64,000 bases of DNA from Scalesia atractyloides (GCA_947069175.1 CAMTDV010000023.1:89464240-89528239), one strand, 5' to 3'. Counted from the first letter of the stretch, positions 1 to 11,555 are shown. The notes: generated by a model from the sequence alone, not told the origin. Numbers and translations: made by a program.

Positions 1-772
1 GGATGTTCTAAATTTGGCAGGTTTGCCAAATTTTTGAAATTACAAAACAAAAAAGAAATACTGAAATTAAGAACCTAGATATACGTGTGAAAAGATTCAA
101 TTAAAGATTCTCGAGTTTTATACTGAATACCAGAAGTACAAAAATATGACAAAATTTGGGGAAAATCTTGGTTGGCAAAATCAGAGCTCTAAATCAATAA
201 AATTGAGTCTGACAGCTGATCTAAACCACCTATAGTGTTTACTATAAAATCCAGCTTCTCGAAACCCTTCCATCCACTACTCGTGGACCCGGTAACTCCA
301 ATCATAGCCCAAGTTAGGGCCCTTTCTGACCTGTCTCCTCTTATCTAGTTGGTCCATGTACTCCTGGATCTGCTCCTCATCAACAAGAGTCATAAGAGTA
401 GATATGCACAGGTAAGTCTCTCATGTATCTATGGTATCAATATACATATTTATAAAGTGAGTACCTAATGGCGTAGTTAATTAGGTAATGGGAGATAATG
501 GTTTGAATTACCACTAGGAGGCTTGACAAAGGAAAAGACATGACTCATTAAAGGTAACATCAACACAAGTAAACTAAATGTGAGTAGTTACCAAGAATAC
601 ACATTTCATCACAAATGGTTGAAGCTTGGTAATATGAGTTAAAGAAACGCAACCACGTAACCTAGGGAGAAAGAATCAAAGAAAACATTGTCTTTAGGAA
701 AAAAGATAGAACAAAATGATCTTTCACTTAGGTTGGAATCTTACTAGCATCAAGAGTAATAAATAAAATGAG
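1..772. other. left flank, no confident gene; possible exon scrap
   Basis: No recognisable gene or element covers this stretch. On the minus strand, about 277-415 reads as an uninterrupted, charged, protein-like segment ending in a TAG stop at 277-279. It contains DEEQIQEYMDQLDKRRQ and a tail GYDWSYRVHE. It could be the last exon scrap of an unidentified gene, but I cannot name the family and saw no convincing upstream exon. On the plus strand a donor-like CAG|GTAAGT lies at 408-416, so a plus-strand exon cannot be excluded. Copia-A is inserted directly to the right. Confidence 0.25.
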
Positions 773-777
773 GCTTC
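773..777. repeat. target site duplication of copia-A, left copy (GCTTC)
   Basis: GCTTC directly precedes the 5' LTR and is repeated exactly at 7637-7641 after the 3' LTR. This proves that both outer ends belong to one insertion and have not recombined. Confidence 0.92.
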
Positions 778-1197
778 TGTAAGATTAAATTTATTATTTA
801 TAATATTTAATCATGTAGCCATTATAATCATTTATATGATATTAGATCAAAATATATTAATCCTATTATATATTAGTTGGTAATTGTTGATAGACCATAT
901 TACCCTTATTAACTAATTAGGGTTTCCTTCTAGGTGTATATATAAGGAGATGATTAGAGAGGTTTAGGGTTAGACAATTACAATAACATCATTATCATCA
1001 AAATGGCCACCCACCTCTCTCTCCATAACCTAAACCGAATTCATCCCTAGTTCGGTTCCTAAGGAGGAACCAGATCACACTGACAAATATGTCAAACCCC
1101 ATGGTTGCGTCTCTAACTGGATTCTCTGTTGGCCTGTCTGCCGTCACAGGTATTGTTATTCATGTTTTCCATTATGTTTAAACAGAACTGATCAACA
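778..1197 (+). repeat. copia-A 5' LTR
   Basis: 420 bp, starts TGTAAGATTAAA and ends GATCAACA. It contains a TATA-like GTATATATAAGGAG run near 937-952, a plausible promoter core because transcription starts in the R region downstream. Relative to the 3' LTR it lacks about 18 bp before the GGAACCAGATCACAC segment. Confidence 0.92.
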
Positions 1198-1199
1198 TG

Positions 1200-1211
1200 T
1201 GGTATCAGAGC
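1200..1211 (+). other. copia-A primer-binding site (initiator tRNA-Met)
   Basis: TGGTATCAGAGC lies 2 nt after the 5' LTR end. This is the usual complement to the 3' end of plant initiator tRNA-Met and is used to prime minus-strand synthesis. Confidence 0.9.
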
Positions 1212-1725
1212 TTATGTTGATAAATCAATTCTGTTTTGAATCTATTATTCCGGGATTAAAAATCTGGAAAACAGAATTTTGAAAACCTAATAATAATCTG
1301 GAATCACATAAATTGTGAATTAAAATTCGGATTTTCCTTTTAATGGATGTTTAATCACATCCGAGATAACCACTGTTCCGAAATCCACATTAATATGCTA
1401 AAATATACAAATTTCGGGTTCTAGATTTTGGTTTTATATTTTAGGGTTCATCATTATGTTCTTATGAAATTCGAAAAAAATCCTATATTTTGGAGTTAAA
1501 TGCGGATTATTAAGTGTTTTACCAATTTTGATCTATTTTTTATTTAATTAAATTTTGGAAATATGTTATAAAAAGAACGGATATTATTTTTGAAATATTT
1601 TTATATATTTAAATCAACATTAAAATAGGAAAGTTGATCCCAGAATCCCTTAGTTTTCGAATTTCAAACTTATCACAACTAACTACCATCATTCGAGATT
1701 TTGAAATCTTGCAGGATAAGTTTCG

Positions 1726-2262
1726 GACTCATCAGATTCTTATCAGAAATGACTAATTCGACTCATCAGAGTCTTATCTGAAATGACCAATTCGGATCAT
1801 CAGAGACTTATCCGAAATGCCCAACTCGCACTCATCAGATACTTATCCGAAATGACTAATTCGGACTTATCAGAGACTTATCCGAAATGCCCATCTCGGA
1901 CTCATCAGAGACTTATCCGAGATGACCAACTCGGACTAATCAGAGTCTCATCTGAGATGACCAACTCGGACTAATCCGAAACTTATCTGAGATGATCATT
2001 TCGGACTCATTCAAGACTCACCCGAGATGCCTATCTCGGACTAATTTTGACTCTTATTCGAGATGCCTATCTCGGACTAATTTTGAGTCTCATCTGAGAT
2101 GCCTATCTCGGACTAATTTTGAATCTCATCCGAGATGCCCATCTCGGACTAATCCGAGATACCCATCTCGGACTAATCCGAGTGCCGATCTCGGACTAAT
2201 CCGAGATGCCCATCTCGGACAATCCGAAACTCATCCGAAATCCAAGATTTTATCCGAAATCT
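1726..2262 (+). repeat. minisatellite in the copia-A 5' leader (TCGGACTMATC...TCCGARATG units)
   Basis: About 530 bp made of degenerate units of roughly 30-36 bp, each built from TCGGACTCATC, AGAGACTTATCCGA and GATGMCCAWCTC blocks. The block TCCGAGATG or TCCGAAATG recurs more than a dozen times. It lies between the PBS and gag, so it is untranslated leader. Small open frames occur here only because the repeat lacks stops in some frames; they are not genes. Copia-B has a comparable TCCGGATT-rich leader. Confidence 0.85.
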
Positions 2263-2804
2263 CATTACTAAATTAGGCTATTATTGTGAACAAAATTTCA
2301 GCTTGGGGGTTTGCTATTAAATAAATGGTTCTGTAAACACTTAATTAATTATAATAAAATAACTTTTTACAAAACCAAATAGCTTAACTTGAATGAGCAT
2401 CTCATGTATCACTTATGTCCAAAGGTGATTTGATGCATCTATATATTGTTCAAGTATAATAAGAAGCTATGTTAATTATACATTATAAACGTGAATGTTT
2501 TATTTCTGGCCAAAGATGATCTAATTCATTCATGTCTAGCATACTTGACAAGTAATTAAAGGGATTGTCTCATTTCTGGCCAAAGCTGATTTGTCACAAT
2601 TACTTTGCACATATACTTAGATGATTTCACTTCTGGCCAAAGCTGATTTGTCTTCATTTGAGTAGAATTTTAACTAAGTCTATTATTATGATGTTAGTAA
2701 TAGACAATATCATAGCTTCATAACTAAAATGACCATTACTTATGCCTGCCTTAGTGTAACTTGCCCTTAGATCACATTAAGACTTCTTTTCTTAGTATTA
2801 TAAT

Positions 2805-3660
2805 TTGCTCATATTATTTCCACTATCAGCGCCCAATTGCGGGATTCCACCGTTGACTGGTGATAATTTTGCTGCATGGAAAGACTCTCTCATGCTTACT
2901 CTTGCTTTGCTGGATTTCGATTACGCTCTAAGAAAGAATAAGCATGAATACCTTACTCCTCAGAGTACCGCTGCTGAGCAGCCGGCTCATGAAAAATGGA
3001 CAAGGTGTAACCGCATGTCTCTCATGTTCATGAAGCTGTCCATAAGCAATGCAATTCGAGGAGCCATTCCTGATTCAGAAGATGCTAAAACCTACTTGGC
3101 TTCTGTGGAGGAGCAGTTCAAGGGAACGTCTAAAGCACACGCTAGTACTCTTATCTTCAAGCTGGTGACTACTAAGTATGATGGGAGGAGCGGCATCCGT
3201 GAACACATCATGATGATGAACGACATGGCCCATAAGCTCAAGGGATTAGACTTGGCGATTAGTGATGGTTTTCTTATTCAATTCATCATGACTTCGCTTC
3301 CTTCGTCCTATGAAGCATCCAAGATCAATTACAACACTCAGAAAAAAAATGGTCGATGAGTGAGCTGATCGCCATGTGCGTGCAGGAGGAGCGTATGAAG
3401 ATGGATCGAACTACTGATGTTGCACACTTTACTACCTCCAGCTCTAAGAAGAGGAAGAACACTTATCCAAGGAGGGATGTTTCTAAAGTCCAAAAGCCCA
3501 ATCCTAGTACAAGTGCGCCTTCCAGCTCTAAGAACTCCTTAGGCAAACCCTACTACAAGTTATGTGAAAACGAGACAGGACATAAGCAAAAGGGATGCCC
3601 TGACTTTAAGGAGTGGCTGGCTAAGAAAGGTAACGATTTTTTCATGATACTTGAGTCCTA
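2805..3660 (+). pseudogene. copia-A gag (capsid-nucleocapsid), frameshifted
   Basis: The reading frame from 2805 encodes a UBN2/retrotransposon-gag type capsid protein: an N-terminal LTGDNFAAWKDSL segment followed by a helical capsid body ending SLPSSYEASKINYNT. No ATG opens the frame where expected, so the native start is lost or lies further upstream. An extra A in the A-run at about 3341-3348 shifts the frame; translation continues in another frame from about 3356 (MSELIAMCVQEE) and runs into the nucleocapsid. The zinc knuckle is damaged: the CxxCxxxGHxxxxC pattern reads YKLCENETGHKQKGC, so the first cysteine is tyrosine. In living elements this protein forms the virus-like particle. Confidence 0.85.
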
Positions 3661-6600
3661 TAATATTAATGTTCCTGCTAATTCTTGGTGGTTTGATTCT
3701 GGTGCTATGACTCATGTCACTAACTCTACTCAGGGATTCCTTACAATCCGGAGGCTGGGAAGAAAGCAAAGAACACTTAAAGTGGGGGATGATAGAGAAT
3801 TAGAAGTGAGGGTCATAGGAACTTTACAATTATTTATGAAAACTAGTTTATGCATTAAACTTTATGATACCTTATATGTTCCTGAAGTAACTTGTATCAG
3901 GAGTTAGACATAGACGGTTTTGATATTACTCATGGTCATCACAAACTCTTTATTCTCTATGATTCTGTGGTTTATGGCACCGGCTTTCTGGATGGTGGTC
4001 TCTATAGATTAGAACTAGATGATGACTTTTCCAAATCTTTGTTGTCATAAAATATTAATGAATCACTCACAAAGATGAAACAAAATCGAGACTTAGAAAC
4101 TTCATCCATGTTGTGGCATCAACGTTTAGGCCACATCTCAAGAGAACGATTAAATCGACTCGTAAAGGATGAAGTCCAACCTCCTCTCGATTTTACTGAT
4201 TATGGAACATGTGTCAAATGTCATAAAGGTACAATGACATTAGCGAATAAGAAAGGTGCCACTAGGAGCTCTAATTTATTAGAACTCATTCACACCGACA
4301 TTAGTGCTCCTTACCAAATCGCTGGCATAACAGGACATACTTCATTTATCACTTTCATTGATGATTATTCTCGTTACATGTAATTGTATCTCATTAAGGA
4401 AAAATCTGAATCTCTTACAACTTTTAAAGATTATAAAACTGATGTTGAAAAACAACTAGATCGTAAAATTAAAGTTGTGAGATCAGATAGAGGCGGTGAA
4501 TATTATGGAAGACGTACTGATGTAGGTCAAGCTCCTGGTTCATTTTATGAGTTTTGTAAAGGCCAGGGGTTATAAACCAATACACCATGCCAGGTACACC
4601 TCAGCAGAATGGTGTCGTTGAACGAAGAAATCGTACCCTTATGAACATGGTGCGCAGTATGTTAGCCAACACTAATTTACCATTATTCCTCTAGACTGAA
4701 GCGTTAAAAGCAGCTGTTCATATACTCAATAGAATTCCTTCTAAGTCTGTCCCTAAAACTCCTTATGAACTTTGGACATGAAGGAAACTGAGTCTTAAAT
4801 ATATGAAAGTATGGGGCTGCATTGCTGAAACGAAACTTTACAATCCTTTCCTAATGAAACTTGACCCTAAAACAGTTACCTGCTTCTTTATTGGGTATCC
4901 TAATCACTCAAAGGGTTATCGTTTCTATTGTCCTTCCAATGTCACCCGTATTGTTGAAACCAAGCGTGCCGCGTTCCTGGAGGATTTTAAGGTCAGTGGG
5001 AGCAGTACCAACCCTTACGAAGAATTGCAAGAAGTACAAGATGCGGGGGAGAGATTCGTCGCTTACCATTACTCAGTTTACTTCTCTTGTACCCAATGTA
5101 ACAACTGCACCTGAAGCTACTACACAAACTCCAAATTTACCTCCATACTCAGAACCCATAATACCTCATAACGAAGGCACATCAAACGCTCAAAACCAAG
5201 ACACCGCTGAACCCGATAATCAACTTAGGAGGTCATCCAGGCACAGAAGGCCTACTAATTGGGATGATTATGTTACCTACCTGACTGAAATGGAGGTCGG
5301 AAAGCTCAATGTTCCTATCTCTTATAGTGAAGGCATTAGCAGTGATCAGTCTTCTGAATGGAATAAAGCAATGAATGATGACCTTGAATCCATGAAGAAA
5401 ACTGATGTTTGGGATTTGGTAGAATTACCCAACGGCGTCAAACCCGTAGGATGTAAATGGGTATTCAAAACAAAACTAGATCCGAATGGGAACGTCGAAC
5501 GCTATAAAGCGAGATTGGTTGCAAAGGGCTACACTCAGAAAGAGGGAATTGATTATCAAGAGGCGTTTCACCTGTCTCTCGTAAAGATTCATTAAGGATC
5601 GTTATGGCCCTAGTAGCTCATTTTGATTTAGAGCTGCATCAGATGGACGTTAAAACCGCTTTCCTTAACGGAGACTTAGACGAAGATGTTTACATGAAAC
5701 AACCTGAAGGCTTTAAACCTGAAGGTCAGGAGCATCTAGTCTGTAAGTTGAAGAAATCCATTTACGGTTAAACAAGCATCACGTCAATGGTACCTTAAGT
5801 TGATGAAGTCATGAAGAGGCAAGGTTTTATAAAGAATCAAGTGGATCAATGCACCTATCTCAAGATGAGTGGGAGCAACTTTACTATACTTGTCCTTTAC
5901 GTAGATGATATTCTATTGGCAAGTAATAGTTTAGACATGTTGCATGAGTCGAAGCGATTACTCTCGTATAACTTTGACATGAAGGATCTTGAAGATGCTT
6001 CTTACGTCATTGGCATCGAAATTCACCAAGACATACACAAAGGGATCTTAGGATTGTCTCAAAAGGCTTTTATAGAACGTATCCTTACACGTTATAATAT
6101 GCAACAGTGCAAACCCTCGGCCGCTCCGGTAGTTAAGCGAGATGTTTTCGGTTCATTCCAATGTCCGACAACAGAGGTTGAAAAGGAGCAAATGAGCCAG
6201 ATACCGTACACGTCAGTAGTCGGGAGCCTGATGTATGCTCAAGTCTATACTTGCCTAGATATCGCTTATATTGCTGGAATGCTAGGCCGTTATCAGACTA
6301 ATCCTGGCTTAGATCACTGGAAAGCAGCTAAGAAAGTACGTAGATATCTGCAAGGGACGAAAGACTATAAACTGACTTATAGAAGAAGTGATCATTTAGA
6401 AGTGGTAGGCTATTCTAATTCTAACTTTGCCAAATGCAAAGATAACAAGAAATCCACTTCGGCTATATCTTTATGTTAGCAGGCGGACCTATCTCATAGA
6501 AGAGTCATAAACAACAGTTAACTTCAACTTCCACAATGATGGCAGAATACATTGCTGTTTATAACGCAACCTTCATAGAATGTTGCTTAGAAATCTTATC

Positions 6601-6879
6601 ACTGGACTCAAAATCGTTAATTCCATTTCGTAGACCATTGAAGCTTTACTGCGATAACTCAGCTGTCGTTAGTTTCTCGAACAATAACAGTTCGCCTGGA
6701 GCTGGTTTATATCTCGATACAAAATACTTGTTTGTATATGAACGAGTTGAGGAAAATAATTTTGTATTGAGTATATTAGTACTAAAAATATTCTTGCGGA
6801 TCCGATGACTAAAGGTCTCCCACCTAAAGTTTTCGAAGAACATGTTTCGAATATGGGACTTACTAAAGACCTTATTTAA
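3661..6879 (+). pseudogene. copia-A pol: protease, integrase, RT, RNase H (multiple stops and frameshifts)
   Basis: The domains follow in copia order. The aspartic protease motif WWFDSGAMTHV is at about 3684. The GAG-pre-integrase HHCC region (WHQRLGH ... CVKCHKG) is at about 4108-4235. Integrase core pieces follow, with HTD, RSDRGGEY and a PGTPQQNGVVERRNRTL-like stretch split by stops at 4381 and 4573. RT begins around 5340 (WNKAMNDDL, KARLVAKGYTQ), is interrupted near 5592 and 5768, and retains the catalytic YVDD at 5898-5909. RNase H is damaged: a DSDF-type site reads SNSNF near 6410, and there is a stop at 6477-6479. The end is recognisable as DPMTKGLPPKVFEEH with TAA at 6877-6879. Integration and cDNA synthesis functions are therefore lost. 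Confidence 0.85.
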
Positions 6880-7187
6880 AAGCATATTGTACTTACTTTT
6901 TTAATTATGAAATTTCCTCAGTTTGATTATGTATGTCTCTAACATATGTTCTGCTGGTATAATGACATATAGACAAATATAAATACATTAATGCTAAAGG
7001 TCTTATTCTATTTTGATCATAACTCTTAGGTTTTAAATTGAGGTTGTGGTATGACTAATGGGGGTCCTGAGTCGAATGATGATTCAACGGCTGTATTTCT
7101 CTGCTACAGTTCTTGGTTTAAAGCTAAAATGAGTGTTAACTCCTAATCAGGCTTATTCTAATACTCATGATAAATGATTACTCGGCT

Positions 7188-7198
7188 AAGTGGGAGAA
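7188..7198 (+). other. copia-A polypurine tract
   Basis: AAGTGGGAGAA lies immediately before the TG of the 3' LTR. This is the usual primer site for plus-strand synthesis and confirms the LTR boundary. Confidence 0.85.
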
Positions 7199-7636
7199 TG
7201 TAAGATTAAATATATTATTTATAATATTTAATCATGTAGCCATTTTAGTCATTTATATTATATTAGATCAAAATATATTAATTCTATTATTATTAGTTGG
7301 TAATTGTTGATGTACCATATTACCCTTATTAACTAATTAGGGTTTCCTTCTGGGTGTATATATAAGGAGATGATTAGAGAGGTTTAGGGTTAGACAATTA
7401 CAATAACATCATTATCATCAAAGTCGCCACCCACCTCTCTCTCCATAACCTAACCGAATCCATCCCTAGTTCGATTCTTACCATCATAATCTTACACCCT
7501 AAGGATGAACCAGATCACACTGACAAATATGTCATACCCTATGGCAGCGTCTCTGACTGGATTCTCTGCTGGCTTTTCTACTGTCACAGGTATTTTATTC
7601 ATGTTTTCCATTATGTTTAAACAGAACTGATCAACA
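7199..7636 (+). repeat. copia-A 3' LTR
   Basis: 438 bp, TGTAAGATTAAA to TCAACA, collinear with 778-1197 except for scattered substitutions and about 18 extra bases around 7478-7500. Confidence 0.92.
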
Positions 7637-7641
7637 GCTTC
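7637..7641. repeat. target site duplication of copia-A, right copy (GCTTC)
   Basis: Exact match to 773-777, flanking the CA end of the 3' LTR at 7636. Confidence 0.92.
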
Positions 7642-7904
7642 ATCTATCTAACAGTGACCATTGTCAACATTGATAAATAGGAACGTCTGATACTTTCAAA
7701 TCGGTGGTAAAGGTATTCAACATGAAATCGAGACATAGACGAGTTATGGCTGGAAAGGGTTGTTAGCACTAAGGGACTGTAAAAGGGAGTAGGAAATAAA
7801 TTATAAAGCAATGTTACGAGGTCATTGGCAATGGCTAGAGTTTCTCGTGACGAGGACAGGAAAGAGATCGGTGATATGAGTAGACACTATGAAGTTAATG
7901 CGGT
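7642..7904. other. intergenic, nothing recognised
   Basis: The right flank of copia-A. No conserved protein, RNA or repeat structure was seen. Confidence 0.4.
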
Positions 7905-8262
7905 CCAAAATCAAATATCGGTCAAGGGCCGATATATGAGATATAGGTTATTGTGGTGGGATATGGGTAATTTTAATATCTTGCAGAATTTATATATATA
8001 CATATATAAAATGTAAAACATGTACAATATTAATAGTAATATCAAAAGTCAAAACTAAAAGTGTCAATGTTTGAAACGTGATCCAATCGTAAGCCATGAA
8101 ATTTTCCTCCAAGTCCACGTCAACTAAGACATACAAAATATCGGTCAATATCGTCGATAATATCGGACCCATATTCCAAGCCAGTATTTGACACCAATAT
8201 TTTGTAGAGGGCCGATAACTCAGATCCCGCCGATATGCCATCCGATATTAACCGAAGACATT
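7905..8262. repeat. dispersed CCGATATT-rich repeat, copy 1
   Basis: The stretch contains many forms of CCGATAT/ATCGGT: ATATCGGTCAAGGGCCGATAT, GGGTAATTTTAATAT, ATATCGGTCAATATCGTCGATAATATCGG and AGGGCCGATAACTC. The same blocks in the same order recur at 15035-15252. Both copies are therefore members of one short non-coding repeat family, probably a MITE or solo non-autonomous element. Open frames through it are incidental. Confidence 0.6.
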
Positions 8263-8654
8263 GGCAAAAGTGGTGTCAATGGTGTTATGGTTTCGAAGAT
8301 GAGGGCTCTAATACCATGATGGTGATCTATCTGGTGAAAGTAAATATTGAATATATTTCTTGGTATTTTACATTATGATGTAAGGCCTCAAGTTATATGC
8401 AAAAAACCTTACTAAATTAGGACACTAAAACCTAATGTACTAACATACTAAGAAGCTCTATACCACAGTGTATAAGTGTGTGTTTCCATCTAACAAATGA
8501 TGCGAAAGTGACAAAGAAGTGCATAAATGCTTACACCCCGGAAAATCTCTTTATCGAATGTTGTACATTTATTTCTTCGTGTTAAATAAATTAGTGACTT
8601 TATAACTCAAAGAAAAAGTAACAAAAATTAGGTCAACATGAGTCGGCCCACATT
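8263..8654. other. intergenic, nothing recognised
   Basis: AT-rich sequence without a supported gene or repeat structure. Confidence 0.35.
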
Positions 8655-8662
8655 GTGACACA

Positions 8663-8982
8663 TAGGGATGAACTAACAGGTACCAATGTACCCATACTAA
8701 AAATACCAATCCTGAAATTTGCTAAATGTGGGTACCGGAACCGAAAATGATCGGTACGAGAGTACCGGTACCAATATGATATTTCACGGTAAAATTCGGA
8801 AATATACCGGTACCATAGTTATTAAAGCGAGCGCCTATGCACAAATAAGGCCCCAGACCCAAAAATCACCCTGAGTGCGCCTCATGCCTTTAATAACTAT
8901 TACCGGTACATACTGAACCGAAAGTACCAATCCCGAAACAGTATGGTACCATTTGGTACCGGTATTGAAATGCTCATCCCTA
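8663..8982. mobile_element. hAT-type MITE rich in GGTACCGGTACC, with a nested smaller MITE
   Basis: The ends are inverted (TAGGGATGAAC at 8663 and GCTCATCCCTA ending 8982), the classic short hAT-style terminal repeat. The flanks give an 8-bp target duplication with one mismatch: GTGACACA at 8655-8662 and GTGACATA at 8983-8990. The interior is built from repeats of GGTACCGGTAC and its variants. It has no coding capacity, so it is a non-autonomous element. An 86-bp element is inserted inside it at 8815-8900. Confidence 0.72.
8815..8900. mobile_element. 86-bp MITE nested in the hAT MITE
   Basis: Perfect inverted ends ATAGTTATTAAAG and CTTTAATAACTAT enclose a GC-rich core with GCGCC on each arm. 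It interrupts the GGTACCGGTACC repeats of the host MITE, with TACC on both sides as a possible 4-bp target duplication, although the host repeat itself contains TACC. Confidence 0.6.
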
Positions 8983-8990
8983 GTGACATA

Positions 8991-9490
8991 TATCATCGGT
9001 AAATACTAACCTGATACTTGGCTCAACAAAGCATAGGGAACCGTTTTTCAAACTTGGAGGATTGATTAGCCTTCCATCTAGACCAGCCTTTAGAATGTAT
9101 GTCTAACATGTGTGTTACAAGACACCTACTACCATTCATTGGGCACGCGTGTTTAAGTTCTTGATCTCCCAAGTGGATGCTGATGCAAAATTTTATAAAC
9201 TGTTAGAGAGAAACCATATGACAACCATAGTTCATGTAAAACGATAGATATCAAGGGGCAAGAAAAACTTTTGCGGTCTTTTGGATTTTATATACCCTGT
9301 ATACCAAGCACAATTCCAAAATCTGTTTGTTATAAAATAGGATAACTTGTAGCATTAGAAATGCTGCATGCTTACACCTAATTTAAAATCATTTTAATCA
9401 TTAAAGAACGTAGTTTAGTATTTAATTGCAATGTTTGGACAAGTTGTTTTGTAAAGATGAATTGGATTTAATATTCCCACATTTTCTAAG
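8991..9490. other. intergenic, nothing recognised
   Basis: No missing exon of the neighbouring EDR2-like gene (second half of START, DUF1336) was found here on either strand. Confidence 0.35.
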
Positions 9491-9838
9491 TTGGCCAATA
9501 ATAATCCCCCTGAGAATATTCCTACCGCCAGTCCCTACTTTCTAACTTTTTTTTTCAAAGGACCCCATTAGAAAAACTTAACCCAGTTAGTTTTATTTTA
9601 CTGATGTAGACATATAAGCTGGCAAAAAATGTTTTTTATGTCCACGTCATCATCTACGTTAGCAAAAAAACAAAATAAAATTCCACCGCATATGTCCACG
9701 TCAACAAAAAACTATCCATGTCAGCAAAAAACTCTCCACATTACCAAAAAAACTAACTGGGTTGAGTTTTTTTAACTGGGCTAGTTAAAAAGTAGGGACC
9801 GGCTGTAAGAATATTCTCAGTTGAGATTATTAATCCAA
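9491..9838. mobile_element. MITE with about 45-bp inverted ends
   Basis: The left end (TTGGCCAATAATAATCC...TGAGAATATTCCTACCG...GTCCCTACTTT) is the inverted complement, with mismatches, of the right end (AAAGTAGGGACCGGCTGTAAGAATATTCTCA...ATTAATCCAA). The interior contains inverted AACCCAGTTAG/CTAACTGGGTT and repeated TGTCCACGTCA blocks, and no coding. It lies just downstream of the last recognisable exon of the EDR2-like pseudogene. Confidence 0.65.
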
Positions 9839-10280
9839 TTTGCATTTTGAATGAACAAACATAAAAGTCAACTAAAAAAAGTTCCTTTTGACCATTTACC
9901 ATCTTCATTTAGTATATGAACAAAGTAAGTATCTCATGGTTAATTTTTGTTCGCCTGTATCCTGCTTTTGGAGGTCGCTTCTTATGTACTGTAGGAAACT
10001 GCAAGATTGCTGCATATTATATTTATAAGTTCAAAGTCAGCAATTAGAAGTTTCAAATGTATGATTTCAGATTTTCAATAAAAAGAAATTACTTACTGTA
10101 TGTTCCATCTTGATCACGAAACCATTGCCTAGAGAATATGAAATCGCGCTTACACTTCCACCTACAAGAACAGCGTATCCATGAAAAATAACTAAGTGGT
10201 TCATTTACTTAAAAAGCGGGTCAATATGAGTTGTGCTTTATCTTAAATGAGCCAAACACACACACACACACACACATATA

Positions 10281-10676
10281 TAGGGGAAGGCTAAAACAAA
10301 AACCCACTTGAGTTGCTAAAACTACAAAAACCCTTTGTAACAACACGTTTTATTTCAAAAAAAAATAGGGCATGTAATACACATATTTTCAAATGCCTTG
10401 AGCTAAAAAAAACCCAAAAAGCACTGAGTAGTTTTTTTTATAATTTTAATTTGTTATGTAACAGTGTTACAAAAGTGTGTAGCTAGATGTAACATTGTTA
10501 CATTAAAAATTAGAACTTCTTTAAAAAAAACTACTCGGCACTTTTGGGTTTTATGGCTCAAAATGTCAGAAAATATGTATATTACACGCCCTAGTTTTTT
10601 TTAGAAAATTAATCTTTTGTTACATAGGGTTTTGTAGTTCTCGCAACTCAAGTGGGTTTTCATTTTAGCCTTTCTA
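10281..10676. mobile_element. foldback MITE (TATATAGGGGAAGGCTAAAA type) in pseudogene intron
   Basis: The two halves are near-perfect inverted copies over roughly 180 bp: TAGGGGAAGGCTAAAAC...CCCACTTGAGTTGC on the left and GCAACTCAAGTGGG...TTTTAGCCTTTCTATA on the right. It has no coding. A CA dinucleotide run (about 10256-10275) abuts the left end. It lies between exons 10 and 11 of the EDR2-like pseudogene. Confidence 0.78.
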
Positions 10677-11555
10677 TATATATCATATATATACATATAT
10701 ATACATATATGTATATACATAATGACATATAGTAATACATAGTAACCAAAAATCTAATGGAATGTGCGAAGAGATTTAAGTCACCCAATCTAAATTTAAT
10801 GATACAACCTCTAATTGTTATTCAATCGTTGTAAAATGACAAATCAAATAATTGAAGAGGCAAACTAGACTTACCTTGTTAAATATCTAGAATCATAAGT
10901 CCTATAAACAACATCAGAATGTTCACTTATAGAGCCTATGAGTTCCACGTCACTTGTCAACGCATCCCACCTGCAAATGCATATTAATATTAGCTATCTA
11001 AATTTCTAAACAAAATATCTTGAATAATAAAAAAATTATAGTGGCAATTTCGACCCATTTACTTATAATAGGTGACCCAGGACTAAAAGGGAGAGAGAAA
11101 GAGCATTGGTCAAATGGGTTGGGTCAACTGGTTAAGTGGCCCAAGGTGTATTATTAATGCACAAAACATTTTATATCATTTTATGCAATTATTAACATGA
11201 TTTAAGATTTTAATCAAGTTCACACTAGTTGTTTAGTGAGATACTAAAAAGGTGGACAAAAAGTGATTTGAGTCAACCTAACGCATGAAAGTTGTTCGTT
11301 TTGACTTTTTACCCAACCCGGTTGACTCGTCCACCTTGTCATATTTAACAATAATATGGCAAAAAATAAATTGTTTAGCATCACGTACTCATATCTTTGA
11401 TGTCGATCAAGGCTCATTATCACCTCAAAAATGGAATCTGCACTCACATCCATATAAGTAACAGCCTTCACAAGGACACCTTTACCGCCTTAAACACATC
11501 TATGGACAAAGGCCCGTAAGGTACAGAACGTACAAGTGTGCGCGAGAGTGTGATA

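Larger units (their letters stand above)
778..7636 (+). mobile_element. full-length Ty1/copia retrotransposon (copia-A), coding region decayed
   Basis: The element has all structural marks: direct LTRs at 778-1197 and 7199-7636 starting TG and ending CA, a primer-binding site matching initiator tRNA-Met, a purine tract just before the 3' LTR, and a perfect 5-bp target duplication GCTTC at 773-777 and 7637-7641. Domain order gag, protease, integrase, RT, RNase H is the copia order. The LTRs differ by scattered substitutions plus a roughly 18-bp indel (present in the 3' LTR near 7478-7500, missing in the 5' LTR), so the insertion is not recent. The coding region has several stops and frameshifts and cannot support autonomous movement. 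The family within copia is not certain; the C-terminal end (TKGLPPKVFEEH) recalls Tork/Ikeros-type elements. Confidence 0.93.

Noticed and set aside
1726..2262. Regular short repeats with spacer-like intervals, CRISPR-like at first glance
   Set aside because: Units are degenerate, contiguous and inside a retrotransposon leader in a plant genome; there are no unique spacers and no cas genes.
1783..2276. Two adjacent open frames rich in SRTNF/RCLSRTN repeats
   Set aside because: They are translations of the copia-A leader minisatellite; the repeat lacks stops in one frame. No start context or family match.
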